Below, in pieces: positions 55,450 through 64,000 of a stretch of 64,000 nt of DNA (position 1 is its first letter; each line of letters begins with the position of its first letter). Both the position numbers and the translations under genes were made by a program. The notes beneath the pieces were generated by a model that searched no databases, was not told the origin of the DNA, and saw only the letters and a program-made list of their open reading frames with translations. Source of the DNA: Oceanicola sp. 502str15 (GTDB taxonomy: Bacteria; Pseudomonadota; Alphaproteobacteria; Rhodobacterales; Rhodobacteraceae); assembly GCF_024105635.1 (NCBI RefSeq), contig NZ_WYDQ01000001.1, positions 1,240,001 through 1,304,000 of the forward strand. Direction: 5' to 3'.

Positions 55450-56070
55450 ATGCTCGACGGCGTCGCACGAAGGCTGATCGACCCGCCGCTCAACCGCGCC
55501 GGTTTGGCGCTGGCGGCGCGCGGCTGGCAGGCCGATCATGTCACGCTGGCCGGGCTGGGGCTCGGGCTGGTGGCGGCTGCGCTGATCTGGGCCGGGTTGC
55601 CGGGCCTCGCGCTGGTGCCGCTTCTCGCCTCGCGCCTTGCAGACGGGCTCGATGGCGCTGTGGCCCGCGCCACCGCCAAGACCGACTTTGGCGGCTACCT
55701 CGACATCTGCGCCGACTTTGCCTTCTACGCCGCGATCCCGCTGGCCTTCGTTCTGGCCGACCCGGGTGTGCATGGCGCGGCCGGGGCCTTCCTGCTCGCC
55801 AGTTTCTACATCAACGGCACCACCTTTCTGGGCTACTCGGTGCTGGCCGAGCGCGCGAAGATGCAGACAACGTCGCGCGGGGCAAAGACCCTCTACTTCA
55901 CGGGCGGACTGCTGGAGGGCACCGAGACCATCGTGTTCTTCTGCGCCCTCTGCCTGCTGCCGGGGCTCTTCACCCCGCTGGCCTGGGCCTTTGGTGGCCT
56001 ATGCCTCGTCACCGCCATCAGCCGGGTTCTACTCGCCCGCCACACATTCACCGGGGAGGAAACCCAATGA
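55450..56070 (+). CDS. CDP-alcohol phosphatidyltransferase family protein (YnjF-like)
   Basis: 206 aa, inner membrane, about six helices. The family signature DGLDGAVARATAKTDFGGYL plus DICAD gives the D-G-x2-A-R-x8-G-x3-D-x3-D pattern (about residues 65-90). It transfers a phosphoalcohol to a CDP-activated lipid; substrate not known. It overlaps the next gene by 4 nt. E. coli ynjF is a homolog beside ynjBCD, which supports the same link here. Confidence 0.85.
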   Translation: MLDGVARRLIDPPLNRAGLALAARGWQADHVTLAGLGLGLVAAALIWAGLPGLALVPLLASRLADGLDGAVARATAKTDFGGYLDICADFAFYAAIPLAFVLADPGVHGAAGAFLLASFYINGTTFLGYSVLAERAKMQTTSRGAKTLYFTGGLLEGTETIVFFCALCLLPGLFTPLAWAFGGLCLVTAISRVLLARHTFTGEETQ

Positions 56071-57305
56071 AACACACCCTCGCACTGCCGCTTACCCTTG
56101 CCCTCGGGCTCGCCAGCCCGGCCCTCGCCGGTCCGGACCCCGAGAGCCTGAGCACCGGGCTGACCCCGGAGGCCTGGCAGGAGGTGCGTGCCGCCGCAGA
56201 GGGCCAGACCGTCTATTGGCACGCATGGGGCGGCTCGACCACGACCAACGCCTTCATCGACTGGGTCGGAACCCGGGTGAAGGAAGAGTACGGCGTGACC
56301 TTGGAGCACGTGAAGCTTTCGGACACCGCAGATGCCGTAGGCCGCGTGCTCGCCGAGCAGCAGGCCGGTCAGAACGAGGACGGCGCGGTCGACCTCATCT
56401 GGATCAACGGCCCGAACTTCGCCGCCATGAAGGGCCAGAACCTGCTGTTCGGCCCCTTCGCCGAGAGCCTGCCCAACTGGCAGTATGTCGACGTCGAGAA
56501 CAAGGACGTGCAGACCGACTTTACCGTGCCGGTCGAGGGCTACGAGGCACCCTGGGCCATGGCGCAGGTGGTCTTCATCCACGACGAGGCCCGCCTGCCC
56601 GAACCGCCCCGCTCGATGGCGGCCCTGCTCGAATGGGCCAAGGCCAACCCCGGCCGCTTCACCTTTCCCCAGCCGCCCGACTTCCTCGGCTCGACCTTCC
56701 TCAAGCAGGCCTTGATCGACCTAAACGGCACGGATGAGGCCCTCTCGGAGCCGGTCGACGCGGCGGACGATTACGCCGCCAGCACCGAGGCCCTCTGGTC
56801 CTTTATCGACGCCCTCACCCCCAACCTCTGGCGCCAGGGCCGGGCCTACCCGCAAACCGGGCCGCGCCAGTTGCAGCTCATCGCCGATGGCGAGGTGGAC
56901 CTGGCGATTTCCTTCTCCCCGGGCGAGGCCTCGGCCGCCATTGCAAACAACGAGCTGCCCCCCACGGCGCGCACCTATGTGCTCGACGGCGGCACCCTCG
57001 GCAACGCCAGCTTCGTCGCGATCCCCTACAACTCCTCCGCCAAGTCGGGCGCGATGATCGTGGCCGATTTCCTGATGTCCCCCGAGGCACAGGCCAGGGC
57101 GCAAGACCCCGAGGTGCTTGGCTACGGCACGGTCCTCGCGATGGACAAGCTGGGCGCCGATGAGCGCGCCGCCTTCGAGGCGCTCGACCTAGGGGTTGCC
57201 ACCCTGTCGCCCGAGGAACTCGGCAAGGCGCAACCCGAGCCGCACCCGTCCTGGACAACCCGGCTGACCGAGGACTGGATCGCAAAGCACGGCGTGAAAG
57301 AGTGA
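56067..57305 (+). CDS. ABC transporter substrate-binding protein (YnjB-like)
   Basis: 412 aa periplasmic protein. A signal peptide covers residues 1-21 (LGLASPALAG). The mature part starts with VYWHAWGGSTTTNAFIDWVG, typical of the YnjB group, and has VDLIWINGPNF. Length and layout match iron/thiamine-type binding proteins. First ABC component of an operon with the two genes that follow; ligand unknown. Confidence 0.85.
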   Translation: MKHTLALPLTLALGLASPALAGPDPESLSTGLTPEAWQEVRAAAEGQTVYWHAWGGSTTTNAFIDWVGTRVKEEYGVTLEHVKLSDTADAVGRVLAEQQAGQNEDGAVDLIWINGPNFAAMKGQNLLFGPFAESLPNWQYVDVENKDVQTDFTVPVEGYEAPWAMAQVVFIHDEARLPEPPRSMAALLEWAKANPGRFTFPQPPDFLGSTFLKQALIDLNGTDEALSEPVDAADDYAASTEALWSFIDALTPNLWRQGRAYPQTGPRQLQLIADGEVDLAISFSPGEASAAIANNELPPTARTYVLDGGTLGNASFVAIPYNSSAKSGAMIVADFLMSPEAQARAQDPEVLGYGTVLAMDKLGADERAAFEALDLGVATLSPEELGKAQPEPHPSWTTRLTEDWIAKHGVKE

Positions 57306-57389
57306 CCGAGGGCGGCGCCCCTTCTCCCTGCAAGCCGGTCTCGCCTGCGCGAAGAGCGGCCGGGGGATGAGGCGCCGCACAACCCGACC

Positions 57390-59066
57390 ATGAGCCTGCC
57401 CCGCGCCACCCTGCCCGCGCTCACCATCGCGCTGCTGACGCTGCCTGTCGGGCTGGGGCTGTTCTTCACGCTCGCCCCGGCGCTCGGCTACATGCTGCCC
57501 CCCGGTCCCGCCCCCTTCATGCAGCTGATGGACTGGCCCGGCATCGGCCCCGCCACGCGGCTTTCGCTCACCACCGGGCTCGCCGCCACCGCCCTGTCGC
57601 TCGCCATCACCGCGCTTGTCGCGGCAGGCTGGCAGGGCACCCGCGCCTTCACCATCCTGCACCGCCTGCTCTCGCCCCTGCTTTCGGTGCCCCATGCCGC
57701 TGCCGCCTTCGGCCTCGCCTTTCTCATCGCGCCTTCCGGCTGGCTCGCCCGCGCGCTTTCTCCCTGGCTGACCGGCTGGCAGACCCCGCCTGATCTGCTG
57801 ATCGTGCAGGACAGCGCAGGCCTCGCCCTCATCGCCGGGCTGACCGCCAAGGAAACGCCCTTCCTGTTGCTGATGCTGCTGGCCGCCCGCTCCCAGACCC
57901 GCTCCGAGGCCCATGCCCGCGTCGCCACCACCCTCGGCTATCCGCGTGCGGTGGGCTGGCTGCTGGTGGCCTTTCCCGCGCTCTACGCCCAGATCCGCCT
58001 GCCGGTCTACGTGGTGCTGGCCTACTCCATGTCGGTCGTCGATGTCGCCATGATCCTCGGCCCCAACACGCCCCCTACCCTCGCGGTCCAGATCACCCGC
58101 TGGATGTCGGACCCCGACCTTTCGCTGCGCGGCGTTGCCGCCGCAGGGGCGCTCTGGCAGCTGGCGCTGGTGCTCTCCACCCTCGCGCTCTGGCGTCTTG
58201 GCGAGGCCCTTGCCGCCGGGGCCGGTCGCGCCCTTGCCACCTCGGGTCACCGCCTTCCGGGCCTCAGTGCCGGGCTGAAGGCGCTCGGCCTTGCGCTCGG
58301 CCTGGCAGTTGCACTCTCGGTGCTGGCCGGGCTTGCCTCGCAGGCGCTCTGGTCGGTCGCGGGATATTGGGGCTACCCCGACGCCCTGCCCGACGCGCTG
58401 TCTGTGAAAACATGGATGCGCCATGGGCCGATGCTCTGGCCGGTTGCCCTCACCACCCTCTTCGTTGCCGCCGCCGCCGCGCTGGCCGCGCTCGCCCTCG
58501 TCACCGGCTGCCTCGAGGCCGAGGCGCGCCATGGGTTCCGGATGGGCGCCGGCGGGCGGCTGATCCTCTACCTGCCGCTGCTGATCCCGCAGATCGCCTT
58601 TCTGCCCGGCCTGCAGGTGCTCATGCTCACCCTCGGGCTGCGCGAGGGGCTTTGGCCCGTGGTGCTCTCGCATCTCACCTTCGTGCTGCCCTACACGCTC
58701 ATCGCCCTCGCCGGCCCCTACCACGCCATCGACCCGCGCAGCTTCACCGTCGCCGCCGCCCTCGGCACCTCGCCGGCCGGTCGGTTCTGGCGGCTGCGCC
58801 TGCCGCTGCTGCTGGCCCCGCTGCTCACGGCCTTTGCCGTGGGCTTTGCGGTGTCGGTCGGGCAATACCTGCCCACGCTGCTGCTTGGCGGCGGGCGCGT
58901 GACCACGCTGACGACCGAGGCCGTTGCCCTCACCTCGGGCGGCGACCGTCGTGCCATCGGGGCCTATGCGCTGGCCCAGACCGCCGCCGCCCTGCTGCCC
59001 TTCGCCCTCGCCCTCGCCATTCCGAGGCTCGCCTTTGCCAACCGGAAAGGAATGCGCGGTGGATAG
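57390..59066 (+). CDS. ABC transporter permease, fused two-domain (YnjC-like)
   Basis: 558 aa, about 12 transmembrane helices, formed by two permease units in one chain. The EAA-type loops are at about residues 185-205 (RVATTLGYPRAVGWLLVAFP) and about 455-475 (VAAALGTSPAGRFWRLRLPL). It lies 84 nt after the binding protein. Its stop overlaps the ATPase start by 8 nt. Confidence 0.87.
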   Translation: MSLPRATLPALTIALLTLPVGLGLFFTLAPALGYMLPPGPAPFMQLMDWPGIGPATRLSLTTGLAATALSLAITALVAAGWQGTRAFTILHRLLSPLLSVPHAAAAFGLAFLIAPSGWLARALSPWLTGWQTPPDLLIVQDSAGLALIAGLTAKETPFLLLMLLAARSQTRSEAHARVATTLGYPRAVGWLLVAFPALYAQIRLPVYVVLAYSMSVVDVAMILGPNTPPTLAVQITRWMSDPDLSLRGVAAAGALWQLALVLSTLALWRLGEALAAGAGRALATSGHRLPGLSAGLKALGLALGLAVALSVLAGLASQALWSVAGYWGYPDALPDALSVKTWMRHGPMLWPVALTTLFVAAAAALAALALVTGCLEAEARHGFRMGAGGRLILYLPLLIPQIAFLPGLQVLMLTLGLREGLWPVVLSHLTFVLPYTLIALAGPYHAIDPRSFTVAAALGTSPAGRFWRLRLPLLLAPLLTAFAVGFAVSVGQYLPTLLLGGGRVTTLTTEAVALTSGGDRRAIGAYALAQTAAALLPFALALAIPRLAFANRKGMRGG

Positions 59067-59709
59067 CGGGCTGACCCTCGACAGGCTTGAAGTCATGCTG
59101 GGCAGCACCTGCTTGCTCGGCCTTTCGGCCACCATCGCCCCGGGCGAGGTGCTCACGCTCATGGGCCCCTCAGGCGTGGGCAAATCGGCCCTTCTGGCGG
59201 CCCTGACCGGCACGCTCACCGCGCCTCTTGCGGCAGCAGGCGAGGCGCGGCTCGATGGCGCCAGCATCACCGATCTGCCCGCCGAGCGCCGCCGCCTCGG
59301 CATCCTGTTTCAGGAGAGCCTGCTGTTTCCGCATCTCTCCGTCGCCGGAAACCTCGCCTTCGCCCTGCCGCCCGGCCCGCGTGCAGCCCGGCGCGCCGCA
59401 ATCGCTCAGGCGCTTGCCGACGTCGGGCTCGATGGCTTCGGCCCGCGGGATCCGGCCACGCTCTCGGGCGGCGAGCAGGCGCGCGTGGCCCTCATGCGCA
59501 CCCTGCTGGCCGAACCGAAGGCGCTTCTGCTCGACGAGCCCTTCTCCCGTCTCGACGCGGCCCGGCGCGAAGAGGTCCGCAGCCTCACCTTCGATCACGC
59601 CGAAAAGCGCGGCCTGCCGGTGCTGATGGTCACCCATGACGCCGAAGATGCCCGCGCCGCCAAGGGGCGGGTGCTGGAGGCACAGCCCGGGCGGATCGTG
59701 GGCGACTGA
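59059..59709 (+). CDS. ABC transporter ATP-binding protein (YnjD-like)
   Basis: 216 aa. Walker A GPSGVGKSALL (about residue 34), signature LSGGEQARVALMRTLL (about 136), Walker B KALLLDEPFSRLD (about 156) and the switch His in MVTHDAEDA. GTG start at 59059 with AAAGGA upstream, overlapping the permease stop by 8 nt. Together with the three genes before it this matches the E. coli ynjBCD-F set. Confidence 0.88.
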   Translation: MDSGLTLDRLEVMLGSTCLLGLSATIAPGEVLTLMGPSGVGKSALLAALTGTLTAPLAAAGEARLDGASITDLPAERRRLGILFQESLLFPHLSVAGNLAFALPPGPRAARRAAIAQALADVGLDGFGPRDPATLSGGEQARVALMRTLLAEPKALLLDEPFSRLDAARREEVRSLTFDHAEKRGLPVLMVTHDAEDARAAKGRVLEAQPGRIVGD

Positions 59710-59721
59710 CGCCGAGATCGC

Positions 59722-60918
59722 CTAGGTGTCGGGCCGCGTGAGGTCGGCATCGAAAGGCCGCAGCGCGGGCGGGCGATAGTCGCTCAGGGCGAGGTAACGC
59801 TCCTTCGCGGGCGGCGAGATATCCCAATAGTAGTCGGGCCCGATGGGCACCTTGCGCATCTCGCCCGTCGCCGGGTCGGGCACCTCCATCCGGCCGACCC
59901 GGTCGAGCACCCGTCGGCGCAGCATACGGGTGGCAAACCCGGGCGGGCCGGACTGGTTGAAGAGAGAGGGCTCAAGCGCGTTTGCCTCTGCCGCAAACAC
60001 CTGAAGCTGGGTGCCGTCAAACTCTAGCCCCTGCTCGCGCGCGCCCTCCACCACCCATCCGAGGGTGATGTTGCTCAGCCCGGCAATATCGCCGCCCCCG
60101 CCCACCGAGCCATGATCGCCGGCAAACCAGAGCTGCTGATAGCTGCGCTTTCGGTCCGGGTTCTCGCGGTTCAGATCGCCGAGGTTGCCCCAAAGCGTCG
60201 GCGGAAAGGCCTTGCGCCGCTCGTCGATCGAGACCGCGTGGCGAGCGGCCATGACCATGCCGGTGAGCTGGGTGTCATGAAAGCCCTGGCTCTGGTTGAA
60301 GATGCGCGACAGGGTCTTGTAGTAGCCCGGTATGCCGAGCGCCCCGACCGTGTCCCAGATGCCGAGGTAGGTGACCGTGAGCATCGGCACCGGCGGATGG
60401 CCCTGCGCCTCGCGCCAATCGGCCTCCTTCTGCGACGTGACCACATCGGGCGAATAGCCGAAGCGAAATGCGTGGCTTTCCTCGCTCGAGGGCTTGGTGC
60501 TCGGGTCGTTGTCGCGGTAGCGCTTCAGCGCCTCGCCCGCCTTCCACGCCTCGGTGTGCCGCGGCAGGCCGGAGGCCCGGATCAGCCCCACCAGCGAGCG
60601 GGCCGTGAAGGCGCCGCGGGAAAACCCGAAGACATAGATTTCGTCTCCCGGCTCATATTGTTCGATCAGGAAGGTGTAGCCCTCGAGGATGTTGCGGGTG
60701 ACGCCCACGCCGAAGACGCCGCCGGTGATGCGATCGAGCTTCTTGCGCCAGCCGGTCTTGCCAAAGCCGGTGCCCACGCCCGGAATGTACTTGAGGATCT
60801 GGGTGGTCCCGTCTTCCGCCGTGCGCCGGGTGATGCGGTGGAGATGGAAGACGTTGGTGGGGTGCGTGGCATCCGGTGTGTTCCAGGTGCCATCGCAGAA
60901 AATCGCGATGCGTTTCAT
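59722..60918 (-). CDS. DUF2235 family alpha/beta hydrolase
   Basis: 398 aa. It starts RIAIFCDGTWNTPD, the DUF2235 N-terminal motif, and has the nucleophile elbow GFSRGAFTARS (about residue 98) and FAGDHGSVGGGGD (about 266) with the likely catalytic His. DUF2235 includes type VI phospholipase effectors (Tle1), but no T6SS gene is in this window, so a housekeeping esterase/phospholipase role is at least as likely. No signal peptide. Convergent with the ynjD-like gene. Confidence 0.82.
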   Translation of the reverse strand: MKRIAIFCDGTWNTPDATHPTNVFHLHRITRRTAEDGTTQILKYIPGVGTGFGKTGWRKKLDRITGGVFGVGVTRNILEGYTFLIEQYEPGDEIYVFGFSRGAFTARSLVGLIRASGLPRHTEAWKAGEALKRYRDNDPSTKPSSEESHAFRFGYSPDVVTSQKEADWREAQGHPPVPMLTVTYLGIWDTVGALGIPGYYKTLSRIFNQSQGFHDTQLTGMVMAARHAVSIDERRKAFPPTLWGNLGDLNRENPDRKRSYQQLWFAGDHGSVGGGGDIAGLSNITLGWVVEGAREQGLEFDGTQLQVFAAEANALEPSLFNQSGPPGFATRMLRRRVLDRVGRMEVPDPATGEMRKVPIGPDYYWDISPPAKERYLALSDYRPPALRPFDADLTRPDT

Positions 60919-61074
60919 TGGGTCAAATGCTCCGATGTCAAATGTTCGGCCGGCGCGGGAAATCGGCCGCTGGAAATGCCGTCACTCTACCACAAGATGT
61001 GTGCCCTGTCGCCGCTCGGGTGACAGGGTGGCTCGCCCGAGTTAGGTTTCCCGCGCCTACCGGGGAGAAGCTGC

Positions 61075-61770
61075 ATGTCGCAATCCGTTATAATTCTGCT
61101 CGTGGTGATGGTGTTCGTCGGCCAGATCGTGCTGGTCGGGGCGCTGCTGTGGTGGGCCCGGAAGCGCGAGGCGCTGCTGCGCGCATATTGTGCCGCCGCA
61201 GGCTGGAGCTACAAGAGCGGCCGCGAAGGCCGCAACACCACAACCCAAATCACCGCCCCCCGCGAAGGATGGAAGCTGCGGGTTGTGACGGGTCGCTCTT
61301 CGGGCTCGCAGAACAGTTCCTCGACCCGCACCACCGAGTGGAACGACCCGTCGCTTGCCCTGCCGCACGGGCTGGCCCTGCTGGCGCTCGACATTCCCGG
61401 CAGCCGTGGCGCGGATGTGCAACGGTTTGCCGCGATGATGGGCGGCAAGCTGGGCCAGGCCATGCTCGGTAAGCTGCTGGGTTCAATGGCGGAGGAGGTG
61501 CCCGACCTGCAGGTGGTGGAGCTGGACGACGGCCCCGGCCTGCTCATGGCCACTCCCGGCATGGAAGATGCGCTGCGCCCGATCGCCCTGCACCCCGCGC
61601 TCGCCAGCGCAGGCAGTGCCCTGCCCCGTGGCGGCTTGCCCGCGGTGCTGCGCAGCCGGGAGGGCCTGTCGGTCAGGCTGCGTCGCGCCCTGCACAAGCC
61701 GGAGGAGATCGAAGCCCTCGTGACGCTCGGCAAAACCCTGTCGGCGGCGCTGCGAACCTCGGAGACCTAG
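61075..61770 (+). CDS. Hypothetical membrane-anchored protein, 231 aa
   Basis: One N-terminal helix (ILLVVMVFVGQIVLVGALLWW), then a soluble cytoplasmic domain with the block GWSYKSGREGRNTTTQITAP near residue 43 and beta-rich stretches (LALLALDIPGSRG, DLQVVELDDGPGLLMAT). No motif recognised. It is a separate unit between the DUF2235 gene and icd. Confidence 0.65.
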   Translation: MSQSVIILLVVMVFVGQIVLVGALLWWARKREALLRAYCAAAGWSYKSGREGRNTTTQITAPREGWKLRVVTGRSSGSQNSSSTRTTEWNDPSLALPHGLALLALDIPGSRGADVQRFAAMMGGKLGQAMLGKLLGSMAEEVPDLQVVELDDGPGLLMATPGMEDALRPIALHPALASAGSALPRGGLPAVLRSREGLSVRLRRALHKPEEIEALVTLGKTLSAALRTSET

Positions 61771-61773
61771 AGC

Positions 61774-61791
61774 GGTATACAACGGCATACC
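61774..61791. promoter_or_regulatory. GGTATAC/GGCATACC repeat upstream of icd
   Basis: GGTATACAAC GGCATACC shows a direct repeat (GGTATAC, GGCATAC) at 10-bp spacing and inverted ends (GGTAT...ATACC). It lies 106-123 nt before the icd ATG. GGTATACAA is also in the acnA promoter. It could instead be a -10 element. Confidence 0.4.
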
Positions 61792-61896
61792 TTCCATGCG
61801 CCGAGGATTTGAGCTAGGAGTTCCGCAGCATTCCGATTCCGCACCGCAGCAGCGGGCCGCGAAGAGGTTCACCAACACAGCGAGGGGGCTCACCCG

Positions 61897-64000
<2,104 letters not shown>

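Noticed and set aside
57189..59303. 704-aa minus-strand frame over the ynjC-like gene
   Set aside because: Low-complexity Gly/Arg/Gln-rich shadow of a permease gene with clear membrane helices.

Overview
The window looks like chromosome from a high-GC marine alphaproteobacterium of the Rhodobacteraceae (Roseobacter group). Grounds: ALA-synthase type HemA with a nearby FNR-like box, fused IorAB, TRAP transporters, a monomeric NADP-dependent isocitrate dehydrogenase, a serS / yajC-secDF / ccmABCDG neighbourhood, and a very high third-position G+C. Species cannot be fixed from sequence alone. Almost everything is core metabolism. I found no prophage, transposase, CRISPR array, secretion-system cluster or defence island.

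Layout. 1-5.4 kb: a partial acyltransferase, a fused indolepyruvate ferredoxin oxidoreductase, and a divergent LysR regulator with a good LysR box between them. 5.4-7.4 kb: a small leader-like ORF that ends at a terminator, then two convergent secreted Gly/Ser-rich paralogs. 7.6-18 kb: purL, a YkgJ-like protein, an aminotransferase, a DsbA-like thioredoxin, an AT-rich orphan gene, ispG, a RodZ-like protein and hemA. 18-25.4 kb: an M20 peptidase with a relic of a second 3' end, a 46-bp tandem array, a fluoroacetate-dehalogenase-like hydrolase, two tRNA-Asp and two tRNA-Val genes, a GntR regulator and a secreted haem protein. 25.4-36.5 kb: an HU-like protein and MFS pump, a DUF1206 protein, a dctPQM TRAP operon, a DUF1223 protein and acnA. 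37-45 kb (minus strand): yajC-secD-secF, two TauE proteins, a Mth938-like protein and ccmA-B-C-D-G. 45.6-53 kb: serS, bolA, three tiny membrane proteins, grxD, and a tightly overlapped cysS-cimA-methyltransferase-phytoene-synthase-like operon. 53-64 kb: a PEP-mutase-family enzyme, a YjbR protein, a TPM-domain protein, a ynjFBCD-like transporter operon, a DUF2235 hydrolase and icd, which runs off the right edge.

Genes that work together: yajC/secD/secF (protein export) and ccmABCDG (cytochrome c maturation) lie on the same strand. acnA and icd are consecutive TCA-cycle steps and share a GGTATACAA motif upstream. BolA and the CGFS glutaredoxin GrxD are known iron-sulfur partners. The HemA start region carries an FNR-type box, as expected for oxygen-controlled tetrapyrrole synthesis.

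The most unusual signal is non-coding. Both valine tRNA genes (TAC and CAC) are followed by direct repeats (exact periods 111 and 114 bp) that each re-use the 3' end of that tRNA, T-arm through CCA. One copy keeps its T-stem through two compensatory base-pair changes. This resembles the E. coli tyrT/rtT arrangement. Other non-coding signals are a six-copy intergenic element, a five-unit 46-bp hairpin array, a probable allele-replacement scar at an M20 peptidase, and a mosaic cysS.
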